From positions 69,331-133,330 of the forward strand of contig JAUJOR010000006.1 in the NCBI GenBank assembly GCA_030447525.1: DNA of 64,000 nucleotides, in the 5' to 3' direction. Every line of letters starts with the position of its first letter. Within the stretch, counting starts at the first letter, position 1. The notes below the pieces were generated by a model. The model worked only from the letters and a program-made list of their open reading frames with translations, had not been told where the DNA came from and ran no database searches. The position numbers and the translations under genes are program-made. Below are positions 52,855 through 62,887 of the stretch, in pieces. The DNA comes from Chloroflexota bacterium. GTDB lineage: Bacteria; Chloroflexota; UBA11872; UBA12225.

Positions 52855-55545
52855 ATGGCAACGGCCGCGCCCGAGAAGACGACCGCCCAGGGGGCGGGGA
52901 CGAAGTGGGTCTGGCTCTTCCGCGAGGGGAACGCCACGATGCGCGACCTCCTCGGCGGCAAGGGGGCCGGCCTGGCGGAGATGACCAACGCCGGGCTACC
53001 CGTCCCCCCCGGCTTCACCATCACGACGGACGCCTGTAACGCCTACTACCGCAACGGCAAGCAGTTCCCGGACGGGCTGTGGGACCAGGCCATGTCCGCG
53101 CTCCAGGACGTGGAGGGGGCGGCGGGCAAGCGCCTCGGCGACCCCGGCAATCCGCTGCTGGTCTCAGTCCGCTCCGGCGCCAAGTTCTCTATGCCGGGAA
53201 TGATGGACACCATCCTCAACCTGGGGCTCAACGACACCACGGTGGAAGGCATGGTGGCCAACACGAGCAACCCCCGCTTTGCCTACGACTCCTACCGGCG
53301 CTTCATCCAGATGTACGGCAACGTCGTGCTGAACATCGACAAGGACGCCTTTGAGCACGCCCTGGCGCAGCAGAAGGAAAAGGCCGGGGTGCAGGGCGAT
53401 ACGGAGCTCTCCGCCGACGACCTCAAGGCGGTGATCGCCGCGTACAAGGCCATCGTCAAGCGCGAGACGGGTCAGGACTTCCCCACCGATCCCCAGGCCC
53501 AGCTACGGGGCGCCGTGGAGGCTGTTTTCGCCTCCTGGAACAACGATCGCGCCATTGTCTACCGCCGGCGGGAAAAGATCTCCGATGACCTGGGCACGGC
53601 GGTGAACGTGCAGACCATGGTCTTCGGGAACATGGGCCCGGACAGCGGCACCGGCGTGGCCTTTACGCGCAATCCCTCCACCGGCGCCAAGGAGCTGTTC
53701 GGCGATTATCTAAAGAACGCTCAGGGTGAGGACGTCGTGGCCGGGATCCGCACCCCCAGCCACATCAGCGAGATGCGGGACGACCCTAACCTCCCCGGGG
53801 TCTACGACGAGTTCGTGCGCTACGCCCAGCGCCTGGAGCGACACTACAAGGACATGCAGGACCTCGAGTTCACCATCGAGCGAGGCAAGCTGTACATGCT
53901 TCAGACGCGCTCCGGCAAGCGCACCGGGGGCGCGGCTGTAAAGATCGCCGTAGACCTGGTCAACGAAGGGATCATCGACCAGAAGACGGCCGTGCAGCGC
54001 GTCCCTCCGGGAGACCTGGTGCAGCTCCTCTACCCGGTGATCGATCCCAACTCGGGGGCCAAGCCGGTGGCCACCGGCACCAGGGCCGGTCCCGGCGCCG
54101 CCATCGGCATGGTCACGTTCACCGCCGAACGGGCCGAGGAGCTCGGCAAGGCCGGTGAGAAGGTCATCCTGGTGCGCCGGGAGACCTCTCCTGAAGACCT
54201 GCGGGGCATGATCGAGGCCCAGGGCATCCTCACTTCCACCGGGGGCCCTACCTCCCACGCCGCCGTCGTCGCCCGGGGGATGGGCAAGAGCTGCATCGTC
54301 GGCGCCAAGGATGTCGTCATCCTCCCGGACGAGAGCGCTTTTACCGTCAACGGCCAGACCGTGCGGGAGGGGGAGTGGATCACCCTGGACGGCACTACCG
54401 GGAGCATCTACATCGGCCAGGTGCCCACCGTGGAGCCGGAGCTGGGGGCAGACTTCCATACCGTGATGCAGTGGGCCGACCAGTTCCGCACCACCGGCGT
54501 GCGGGCCAACGCCGATGTCCCGCGTGACGCCACCAAGGCCCGCGAGTTCGGCGCCGAGGGAATTGGGCTGTGCCGCACGGAGCACATGTTCTTTGACGAT
54601 CCGAGCAAGCCCCAGGAGGAGCGCACCCGCACCATGCGCGAGATGATCCTGGCGGACACCGAGACGGCCCGCCGGGCGGCCCTGGAGCGGCTCCTCCCCT
54701 TCCAGCAGGGCGACTTCGAGGGCCTGTTCCGGGCCATGGACGGCTTCCCGGTCACCATCCGCACCCTCGACCCGCCCTTGCACGAGTTCCTCCCCCGCGA
54801 GGAGGAGCAGATCGCGGAGCTGGCCCAGATCACCGGGCGCACCGTGGAGCAGGTCCGCTCCCGTATCGAGGCCCTGCACGAGCAGAACCCCATGTTGGGC
54901 TTCCGGGGCTGCCGCCTGGGTATCCAGTACCCGGAGATCACGGAGATGCAGGTGCGGGCTATCTTCCGCGCCGCGGTGGCCGTGTCCAAGGACGGCGTCA
55001 AGGTGCACCCGGAGATCATGATCCCGCTGGTCAGCGACGTGAACGAGCTCAAGCTCCAGGAGGAGATCGTCCGGCGGGTGGCCAAGGAAGAGCTAGAGGG
55101 GGTCGGGGCAGACGTCCCCTACCAGGTGGGGACGATGATCGAGCTGCCCCGAGCGGCCCTGCTGGCGAACACCATCGCCGAGGTGGCGGAGTTCTTTTCC
55201 TTTGGTACCAACGACCTGACGCAGACCACCTTTGGCCTATCGCGTGACGACTCCGGGCGCTTCCTGCCCATGTACGTCGAGCAGAAGATCCTGAAGGACG
55301 ACCCCTTCCAGACCCTCGACCGGGAAGGGGTCGGGCAGCTGGTCAAGCTGGGTACCGAGCGGGGGCGCAGCGCCCGGCCCGACCTCAAGGTAGGGATCTG
55401 CGGCGAGCATGGCGGTGACCCCTCGTCGGTGGAGTTCTGCCACCAGGTGGGGCTGAACTACGTCTCTTGCTCCCCCTTCCGCGTCCCCATTGCCCGCCTG
55501 GCCGCCGCCCAGGCGGCCCTGGCCACCGGCGACCGCGACCGCTAG
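52855..55545 (+). CDS. ppdK: Pyruvate, phosphate dikinase
   Basis: ATG 52855 with AAGGAG eleven bases upstream gives 896 residues, the normal length. The N-terminal ATP-grasp domain includes LLGGKGAGLAEMTNAGLPVP, VSVRSGAKFSMPGMMDTILN and AFTRNPSTGAKELFGDYLKN. The swivelling phosphohistidine domain has GGPTSHAAVVARGMGKSCIV with the catalytic His. The C-terminal barrel contains GIGLCRTEHMFF, EIMIPLVSDVNEL, SFGTNDLTQTTFGLSRDDSG and GICGEHGGDPSSV with the catalytic Cys. It interconverts pyruvate and phosphoenolpyruvate using ATP and phosphate. In many Chloroflexi it precedes dnaG and rpoD, as here. Confidence 0.96.
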   Translation: MATAAPEKTTAQGAGTKWVWLFREGNATMRDLLGGKGAGLAEMTNAGLPVPPGFTITTDACNAYYRNGKQFPDGLWDQAMSALQDVEGAAGKRLGDPGNPLLVSVRSGAKFSMPGMMDTILNLGLNDTTVEGMVANTSNPRFAYDSYRRFIQMYGNVVLNIDKDAFEHALAQQKEKAGVQGDTELSADDLKAVIAAYKAIVKRETGQDFPTDPQAQLRGAVEAVFASWNNDRAIVYRRREKISDDLGTAVNVQTMVFGNMGPDSGTGVAFTRNPSTGAKELFGDYLKNAQGEDVVAGIRTPSHISEMRDDPNLPGVYDEFVRYAQRLERHYKDMQDLEFTIERGKLYMLQTRSGKRTGGAAVKIAVDLVNEGIIDQKTAVQRVPPGDLVQLLYPVIDPNSGAKPVATGTRAGPGAAIGMVTFTAERAEELGKAGEKVILVRRETSPEDLRGMIEAQGILTSTGGPTSHAAVVARGMGKSCIVGAKDVVILPDESAFTVNGQTVREGEWITLDGTTGSIYIGQVPTVEPELGADFHTVMQWADQFRTTGVRANADVPRDATKAREFGAEGIGLCRTEHMFFDDPSKPQEERTRTMREMILADTETARRAALERLLPFQQGDFEGLFRAMDGFPVTIRTLDPPLHEFLPREEEQIAELAQITGRTVEQVRSRIEALHEQNPMLGFRGCRLGIQYPEITEMQVRAIFRAAVAVSKDGVKVHPEIMIPLVSDVNELKLQEEIVRRVAKEELEGVGADVPYQVGTMIELPRAALLANTIAEVAEFFSFGTNDLTQTTFGLSRDDSGRFLPMYVEQKILKDDPFQTLDREGVGQLVKLGTERGRSARPDLKVGICGEHGGDPSSVEFCHQVGLNYVSCSPFRVPIARLAAAQAALATGDRDR

Positions 55546-55620
55546 GGGCTCTCGCAGCTCTCCCCCTCATTCCGCGCGACGCCCCACCAACCTAGCGGGG
55601 GACAGATGCACCCCGCCGGC

Positions 55621-55653
55621 AGACCCCCTTTTCGCTCCTCGGAAAGGGGGTCT
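55621..55653 (+). other. Strong hairpin between ppdK and dnaG
   Basis: AGACCCCCTTT (55621-55631) and AAAGGGGGTCT (55643-55653) form an 11-bp stem around an 11-base loop. No T-run follows, so it is either a weak terminator or an RNA processing/stability element in a ppdK-dnaG transcript. Confidence 0.5.
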
Positions 55654-55761
55654 GTGTGCCGGGGGCGCAGACAGCGCCGCGCACACCCGGCAACCAAGGT
55701 GCGGGGCGGCCCGTCCAAAGAGCCAGAGCGCCGGAGCGCCAGGGGACCGGAAAGCAGGGCG

Positions 55762-58131
55762 ATGGCCGACCCGATCATCGACGAGATAAAGCAGCGCATC
55801 GACATCGCCGATCTCATCTCCGGCGTGGTGCAGCTGAAAAAGGCCGGCCGGGGCTTCAAGGGCCTGTGCCCCTTCCACCAGGAGAAGTCGCCGTCCTTCC
55901 ACGTCTATCCCGAGCAGGGGACCTACCACTGCTACGGCTGTGGCAAGGGGGGGGACGCCTTTTCCTGGCTACAAGAGACGGAGCACCTCGACTTCGGCGA
56001 GGCCCTGCGCCGGCTGGCCGATCGCGCCGGGGTGCGCCTGCCGGAGCGGACGACCACCCGACCTGACCCCCAAGTCCAGGCCTCGGTCGACGTCCTGACC
56101 GAGGCGGCGAAGTGGTTCCACGACCAGCTCCTGCGGTCTCCGGAGGCCGGCCCCGCGCGCGACTACCTACAGCGGCGGGGGGTGCAGGGTGAGACGGTGG
56201 AGCGCTTCGGGCTAGGGTGGGCCCCGGATCGCTGGGACGCGCTCACCGAGTACTTGCGCCGGCGAGACTTTGCCGTGGAGCAGATCGAGGCTGCCGGACT
56301 GGCGATACAGGGAGAGCGCGGGCTCCACGACCGCTTCCGCGCCCGGGTGATGTTCCCCATCCGCGACCCCGATGGCAAGGTCAGCGGCTTCGGCGGCCGG
56401 ACACTGGGAGACGGCCAGCCCAAGTACCTCAACTCCCCTCAGACGGCGACGTTCGACAAGAGCGCCACGCTCTATGCCCTCGACCTGGCCAAGGCCGGGA
56501 TCCGCAAGGCCGGCTACGCCGTGATCGTCGAGGGCTATATGGACGTCGTGCTGCCCCACCAGGCGGGGTTCGCCAACGTCGTCGCCTCCCTGGGCACGGC
56601 CCTCACGGAGCGCCAGATCGAGCTCCTGCGCCGCTACACGGGGACGATCGTCCTAGCCCTGGACGCCGACGCCGCCGGCCAGGCGGCGACGCTGCGGGGG
56701 CTAGAGGTCGCCCGTCAAGCCTTGGCGGCGCAGCGCCGCCCAGTACCCGGACGGGCGACTCGCACGGGGTATCTCTCACTCTCCTCCGGACAGGTCAAGA
56801 TCGCCGTCTTACAAGGGGGTAAAGACCCGGACGAGATCGTGCGCGAAGACCCGCAGGGATGGCAACGGCTGGTGGAGGCCGCCGTCCCGATGATGGACCA
56901 CAAGGTGGAAGTGGAGCTCGGCCGGGTCGACCCCCAGGATCCCCAGAGCAAGATTGCCGCCGTGCAAGAGCTGGCCCGCTTCCTCGTGCAGGTCCCAGAC
57001 CCGATCGAGTGGGGCCATTACATCGACCGCATCGCCCAGCGCCTGCGCCTCGACCTGCGGGCCGTGCGGGACGAAGTAGATCGCGCCTCCCGCGCCCTGC
57101 GCGACGAGCAGCGCCGGCAGCAGCAGAGGCAGCAGGCCAGCGCCCGACCCCCGGCCGGCGGCACCCAGGGGCCCGCTGTGAGCGGACCGCCGGCGGGCCC
57201 CCCGGGGGGACAGGAAACCTCCGCCGGACCGTCCCCGCCACGCCCTCTAGAGCCTGGCGCGGCGCCCGGCGCACAGCGCGGCAGCGCCCCCGCCTTCCCC
57301 GATGCCCCCGGCCGCACGGTACAACGGAACGGCGCCACATCAGATATCAGCGCCCCTGACCGCACGGTACAGCCGGGCGCGGCCACACCAGAAAGGGACG
57401 ACCGGCAGACCGCTGCGGCAGAGTCAGCGTCGCACCAGACGCCGGCATCCCCATCCAGGCCGTCCGGCTGGGTCAGCGCCGGGCCAGACGCGGATATGTC
57501 TGTCCGAGTGGCGCAGCACCAACCTGCCGGAGGCATCGACCCGCCGGCGCGGGGGGAGGGACCGGGGGACGTCACCGAGGAGCACCTCGTCTCCTTGCTG
57601 CTCCTTGCCCCGCACCAGGTACGGCGCCTCCCCTCCCGGCTGGCACCCGAGGATTTCCGGCGCCCGGAGTGTCGGGAGCTATACCGCGCCATCCTGGCCT
57701 CCATGGAAAGTCAGACCGGGTCAAGTCAGACCGGGTCAGGCCAGATAGGGGAAAGCCAGGCCGGCAGCCAATCCGGCGTGCCGGCGCCGGCCACAGCGAG
57801 CGGGGCAGGGGGCCCGCTAGACGCCGACCCCATCGGGAACCGATTGGACGTTACTCTCCAAGGCTACTATGATCGTGTGCGGGGGCAGGCACGGCGGGAG
57901 CCCTACCACACCGAGGCCCAGTTGGAGTCCGCCGTCGTGGGACTTGTCCGGCGCATCCGGGAGCGGAATCTCCGTGAAGAGCTGCGGGAGGCACAGTACC
58001 TGCTCCAAGAGACAACGGCCGGAGACGAGCGCGCCGCTCTTGAGCGACGCGTGGAGCGCCTGGCGGCGCAGCTCGGACGGGTACAGCTTGAGCGCAGCCG
58101 AGCGGCGCTTTATACTCCGCCGCCCACCTAG
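55762..58131 (+). CDS. dnaG: DNA primase
   Basis: ATG 55762 gives 789 residues, longer than the usual ~600. The zinc-binding domain has the CHC2 pattern: CPFHQEKSPSFHVY then YHCYGCGKGGDAFSW. The catalytic core contains GFGGRTLGDGQPKYLNSPQT, the TOPRIM motif VIVEGYMDVVLPHQAGF and IVLALDADAAGQAATLRGLE. A ~150-residue Pro/Ala/Gly-rich disordered linker (about 455-610) separates the core from the C-terminal helicase-binding domain (VTEEHLVSLLLLAPHQVRRL). A smaller Gln/Gly/Ser-rich insert (SSQTGSGQIGESQAGSQS) interrupts that domain. It makes RNA primers for replication and sits upstream of rpoD. Confidence 0.95.
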   Translation: MADPIIDEIKQRIDIADLISGVVQLKKAGRGFKGLCPFHQEKSPSFHVYPEQGTYHCYGCGKGGDAFSWLQETEHLDFGEALRRLADRAGVRLPERTTTRPDPQVQASVDVLTEAAKWFHDQLLRSPEAGPARDYLQRRGVQGETVERFGLGWAPDRWDALTEYLRRRDFAVEQIEAAGLAIQGERGLHDRFRARVMFPIRDPDGKVSGFGGRTLGDGQPKYLNSPQTATFDKSATLYALDLAKAGIRKAGYAVIVEGYMDVVLPHQAGFANVVASLGTALTERQIELLRRYTGTIVLALDADAAGQAATLRGLEVARQALAAQRRPVPGRATRTGYLSLSSGQVKIAVLQGGKDPDEIVREDPQGWQRLVEAAVPMMDHKVEVELGRVDPQDPQSKIAAVQELARFLVQVPDPIEWGHYIDRIAQRLRLDLRAVRDEVDRASRALRDEQRRQQQRQQASARPPAGGTQGPAVSGPPAGPPGGQETSAGPSPPRPLEPGAAPGAQRGSAPAFPDAPGRTVQRNGATSDISAPDRTVQPGAATPERDDRQTAAAESASHQTPASPSRPSGWVSAGPDADMSVRVAQHQPAGGIDPPARGEGPGDVTEEHLVSLLLLAPHQVRRLPSRLAPEDFRRPECRELYRAILASMESQTGSSQTGSGQIGESQAGSQSGVPAPATASGAGGPLDADPIGNRLDVTLQGYYDRVRGQARREPYHTEAQLESAVVGLVRRIRERNLREELREAQYLLQETTAGDERAALERRVERLAAQLGRVQLERSRAALYTPPPT

Positions 58132-58311
58132 GGGACAGCGGCCAGCGTGCGCCGAGGAGACTGCCTTTCCAGCGCCTGGCTCGAGCGAGAGGGGCTACCA
58201 ATGACCTGCAGCGTGGCAATAGACGCGGCGCACGCGTGAGAGACCGCCGTCACCAGTGGCGCACACGGATGAGATCCTCCTGCGTGAGGCTAAACCGCAA
58301 GGGCAGCAATC

Positions 58312-59520
<1,209 letters not shown>

Positions 59521-59940
59521 TCCCCAGGCCCCCCGCCGGTACTGCCCCCTCAGGGGCGTCGGGCGCCGCACTGCAGCCTCAACCGCCAATACCCGCCGGC
59601 GGAGCTCCCTGCCCCGGGCGATCTGTGGAGCGGGGCCGCGCAGCGACTTCTGTGGGTCTGCACTAGCAGCAGTGTGTGGACCCGCCGACGGCACGACGCA
59701 CAAGCCCCGGGATCCGGCCATACCGGGATGCAGCGCCAGTCACATGCAGCGTGACGCGCTAGGGCGGTGTCCAGGGGGAGGGGCTGCCCCCGGGGGTGGC
59801 TGATGGCATGCGTCTCGATGATCTGAACCGGTGAGGACACACGTTATCTACGGTTTGACGCACTAGCACACCCAGAATCCGGTATAATGAAGCCCTGACG
59901 GCGCGCTACAGGCTCGTCCAGGTGCGCCAGGGAATGACTT
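59521..59940. other. Intergenic region between rpoD and tRNA-Asn
   Basis: About 420 bases with no recognised gene. Short GC-rich inverted repeats follow the rpoD stop but lack T-runs. A promoter for the tRNA lies at its right end. Confidence 0.5.
59883..59888 (+). promoter_or_regulatory. -10 box of the tRNA-Asn promoter
   Basis: A perfect TATAAT 53 bases before the tRNA. The nearest good -35 (TTGACG, 59855-59860) is 22 bases away, longer than usual. Confidence 0.5.
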
Positions 59941-60012
59941 TCCCTGATAGCTCAATGGTAGAGCGTCCGGCTGTTAACCGGTAGGTTCGAGGTTCGAATC
60001 CTCGTCAGGGAG
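59941..60012 (+). tRNA. tRNA-Asn (anticodon GUU)
   Basis: A full cloverleaf can be drawn. The acceptor TCCCTGA pairs with TCAGGGA (60005-60011); D stem GCTC/GAGC; anticodon loop CTGTTAA (59971-59977) with anticodon GTT at 59973-59975; T stem CGAGG/CCTCG with loop TTCGAAT. The anticodon stem has one T-T mismatch at its outer pair. CCA is not encoded. Its 3' end is followed by an integrase gene, making it the likely attachment site of the element to the right. Confidence 0.93.
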
Positions 60013-60030
60013 CCCCCGTTCCCATCTGGA

Positions 60031-60053
60031 AAGCCACCCAAACGGGTGGCCTT
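60031..60053 (+). terminator. Possible terminator after tRNA-Asn
   Basis: GCCACCC-AAAC-GGGTGGC forms a 7-bp stem followed by CTTCTGT. The T-run is weak. Confidence 0.4.
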
Positions 60054-60301
60054 CTGTGGGCCTCTCAGGGACAGGCAGGGGTAAAACTGGGGTAATCGGG
60101 TCCACCGGCCCGTTTCCAACCGCAGTTTCCGCAACCGTCCTCCACCGATATATGGCGCCGCGGGTGGTGCGGGTCGCGATCGGCACCCGTGCCGAGTGCT
60201 GTCGTGAGACGCCGGGCCGACCGAGCTGCAGAACCGGTGCCTCGACAGACTCGCTGCGCGTCTGGCACCGATACCCGGCGGCCAGGGTCCCGGCTCGTTC
60301 T

Positions 60302-61693
60302 TCAGTGGCCTGTCGGACCCGCTCCCGTCGGGTTCGGTCCTCTGCGGACGTCAACACGCCTTCCGCCGGAGGACGGCGGGTCGTTGTCCTTTGGGTCCAC
60401 ACCTGCGTCCCCCTCGCGTTGGTAGTACTCGCTCAGTTGCCGGAACGCCGAACCGTGCGTTCGCTTGACGGCATGGGCGTACAACCGAGCGGTGATGGCC
60501 GGGTTCGCGTGCCCGAGGATTTGACTCACCTCGGGTAGCGGCACCCCCTCGGCGAGCAAATGCGATCCCGCCGTGTGGCGCATGTCGTGGAGCCGGTATT
60601 CCGCCGGCACACGCGCCTTCTTGAGCAGCTTTCGGAAGTCGCGCAGCACATTTCCGCTCAGGAGGGGCGTCCCCCACGGGCTGCAGAAGACGAGCCCGTG
60701 GTCGACCCAGCGTTCCCCGGCCCACTCTCGCTCCTGTTCTTGCCAGTCCCGGTGATGCCGGAGCACCTCCACCAGCTCGTCGCTCAGGTCGAGCACGCGT
60801 GTCCCGGCCACTGTCTTGGGGTCCTTGACGCGTAGCCGGCGCCCGGCATCCTCGCTGCTTATCAGGCTGCGCCGGAAGACGAGAACGCCCCGCCTCAGGT
60901 TGACGTCGACCCATCGAAGGGCCCGCAGCTCGCCCGACCGGCCCCCGAGGAACGGGACGAGCCGCCACAGGGCATACAGCCGGTGCTCCCGGGCCACTTG
61001 CCAGAAGCGCCCCAGGTCGGCGGCGTCCATCACGCGCTGCGCAGAGTGCATCGTCTGCTTCGGCGGTTGCACGGCGAGCGCCACGTTGCGCGCGAGCCAA
61101 CCGTCGTCCACGGCCTGCTGGAGCGCTTGACGTATTGTCAAGTGCACCTCCCGCACGCTCTTTGGCGAGAGATGGCCTTGCGGGGGTTGCAGCCGGGCGT
61201 AGTGTTCACGCAGGTGCTCGGCCGTGAGCGCTTGGACGTTCAAGGGTCCCAGAGTGGGCACGAGGTGGAGGGCGACGTTCAGCTCGTGGTTCCGCCAGGT
61301 CTTGTCCTCGACCGTTCCCCGCTTGCCGGTCAGCCAGCGCCTGAGGTGCTCGGCAACGTTTGTGCGGTCGGCTCGACCCTCAGCGAGCGTGCCCGCCCGG
61401 AACCGCCGACGCAGCTCGTCGAGTTGGCGCAGAACGTCTTCCCTCGTCGCGCCGTGTACGTTGTGCCGCTGGCGATCCAGCATCAGCTGGCCGCGGAAGT
61501 AGCCGGGGCGCACCTGCTCGATACTGCCCTCACGGTGACTTCGATGCCGAATGGGCCGGCGGGAGCGCTGCGTGCCAACGACCGGCTCTCGGGTCGGGCG
61601 TCCGTCGCGTCGGGCCACGTCTGGGCACCTCCTCTGTCCTAGCGCGACGGCCCGACCTCGATCCCCTTGCCTCGGTCGGCGTCGCGCCGTCAC
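60302..61693 (-). CDS. Tyrosine recombinase (phage-type integrase)
   Basis: The 463-residue frame contains an N-terminal arm-binding part (REGSIEQVRPGYFRGQLMLD), a SAM-like core-binding domain (NVAEHLRRWLTGKRGTVEDK) and a catalytic domain. The catalytic residues are Arg in FLGGRSGELRALRW, His-x-x-Arg in RLHDMRHTAGSHLLAEGVPL, His in ILGHANPAITARLYAH and the Tyr in that last motif. It points toward the 3' end of tRNA-Asn, 290 bases away, the usual layout of an element integrated in a tRNA gene. The first ~50 residues are Arg-rich and unlike the family, so the true start is probably downstream of 61693. Confidence 0.9.
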   Translation of the reverse strand: MTARRRPRQGDRGRAVALGQRRCPDVARRDGRPTREPVVGTQRSRRPIRHRSHREGSIEQVRPGYFRGQLMLDRQRHNVHGATREDVLRQLDELRRRFRAGTLAEGRADRTNVAEHLRRWLTGKRGTVEDKTWRNHELNVALHLVPTLGPLNVQALTAEHLREHYARLQPPQGHLSPKSVREVHLTIRQALQQAVDDGWLARNVALAVQPPKQTMHSAQRVMDAADLGRFWQVAREHRLYALWRLVPFLGGRSGELRALRWVDVNLRRGVLVFRRSLISSEDAGRRLRVKDPKTVAGTRVLDLSDELVEVLRHHRDWQEQEREWAGERWVDHGLVFCSPWGTPLLSGNVLRDFRKLLKKARVPAEYRLHDMRHTAGSHLLAEGVPLPEVSQILGHANPAITARLYAHAVKRTHGSAFRQLSEYYQREGDAGVDPKDNDPPSSGGRRVDVRRGPNPTGAGPTGH

Positions 61694-61732
61694 GCTAGCA
61701 CACGCGTGCCCAGTGCCACCGCGCGGTACGGG

Positions 61733-62197
61733 TCAACCGGGCGGGAGGCCCCGTTCACCCACGTGGCCTCCACCCGGCGTCGTCACGTTAGGGGCCTGCC
61801 CGTCTGTGCTACCGATGTCGATGCCTCGCCTCCCGGTGGGAGTAAGCGCGTCGGCATAAGCAGCTTCAAGCTCGCTCAACCGTCGATGGAGCTCGCTCGC
61901 CTGCCGATGCGTCTCCTGGATTTCGGCCAGCCGGCTGTGCTGCCGGAGCAGCCAATCCAGACCGCCGTCGCGCCTCGCGTAGACGGGCGCGGCGTGGATA
62001 CGCCACTGCCGTCCGAGCCTCGTCGCTGGCAACTCACCAGCCTTGCAAGCCCGCTCGATCGTGTCCTCACTTACCTCGAGCAGCGCCGCGGCCTCCCGGA
62101 CGGTCAGGAAGACGCGCCTGGGCGTCGCCAAAGCGGTGCGGGCTCGTTGGAGATCGGCGGGCGTCCGGGCTCCGGTTGGTCCAGGTGTGGTTGTCAC
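61733..62197 (-). CDS. Helix-turn-helix excisionase-family protein
   Basis: ATG 62197 overlaps the stop of the preceding gene as ATGA. The 154-residue product has an Xis/MerR-type DNA-binding domain, RRVFLTVREAAALLEVSEDT followed by IERACKAGELPATRLGRQWR. A helical, perhaps coiled-coil, region follows (HSRLAEIQETHRQASELHRR), then a Gly-rich tail. It probably controls integrase direction or expression and lies just upstream of the integrase gene on the same strand. Confidence 0.8.
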   Translation of the reverse strand: MTTTPGPTGARTPADLQRARTALATPRRVFLTVREAAALLEVSEDTIERACKAGELPATRLGRQWRIHAAPVYARRDGGLDWLLRQHSRLAEIQETHRQASELHRRLSELEAAYADALTPTGRRGIDIGSTDGQAPNVTTPGGGHVGERGLPPG

Positions 62198-62466
62198 ACT
62201 CGATTCTCCTCTCGGTCGTTGTCGGGGCCGTCCGGTGCCATCACGAACGGTAGGCGGTGGAGTTCACTTCCGTCGTGGCCCTTGCGCACGGCGCATGGCC
62301 ACGGGCAGCGCGACGAGTCGTCCGGCGTTCTCCAGATAGGGCCACCGATCATGAGTTCCTCCCGCCAGAGCCCCGACCGCTGGTCGAAGAAGATCGTCCC
62401 GTCCCCGTGCGCCCCTTTCGTCCTGTGTGGATCCTCTGCAGTCTTCGGTGCTGCCTCGGTCATCAT
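62194..62466 (-). CDS. Small protein resembling an integrase arm-binding domain
   Basis: ATG 62466 with GAGG upstream gives 90 residues. The middle segment GDGTIFFDQRSGLWREELMI resembles the AP2-like N-terminal arm-binding domain of tyrosine integrases, but no catalytic domain follows. It may act as a DNA-binding accessory, or be the duplicated start of an integrase. It overlaps the next gene by four bases. Confidence 0.6.
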   Translation of the reverse strand: MMTEAAPKTAEDPHRTKGAHGDGTIFFDQRSGLWREELMIGGPIWRTPDDSSRCPWPCAVRKGHDGSELHRLPFVMAPDGPDNDREENRV

Positions 62467-62641
62467 GCGCCTCACATCCTTCCCGTCTGTCGCCCGGCGA
62501 CTAATTGACGAGTGCCACATGCCCGTCCTCGTAGGGCGGCGACGGAGCAACTTGATGTATTTGTACTGTGCCCGACCGGCCGGCGCTCTCTCCCGACTTT
62601 CAGCCCGAAGGACCGTCTCTCCTCCTTGCATACGGGCTCCG

Positions 62642-62887
62642 TCAGGCGGAGCGCCTCCGATCGGCGGCTCGCGCCCGGTCGTCTGGTTGAGGCTCCGCGC
62701 CGGCTAGCCAGGCCTCGAGCACCTTCCGGCGCACCATCAGGCGGCAGCCCGGCAGCTTGACCAGAATGGGCAGCTCGTCCAGCGCGGCCAGCCGGTAGGC
62801 CACCGTTTTCGACAGGTCGGCGAGCGCCGCGGCCTCGGGCACCGACAGCACCAGGCGTTCAGAAGTGGTGTCCACCTCGGCCTCCAC
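62642..62887 (-). CDS. Excisionase-like helix-turn-helix protein
   Basis: GTG 62887 directly follows the stop of the upstream gene. The 81-residue product has LVLSVPEAAALADLSKTVAY and KLPGCRLMVRRKVLEAWLAG, the pattern of Xis/MerR-like DNA-binding domains in integrative elements. The Arg/Asp-rich end is short. Transcription is probably joint with the replication-relaxation gene. Confidence 0.75.
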   Translation of the reverse strand: MEAEVDTTSERLVLSVPEAAALADLSKTVAYRLAALDELPILVKLPGCRLMVRRKVLEAWLAGAEPQPDDRARAADRRRSA

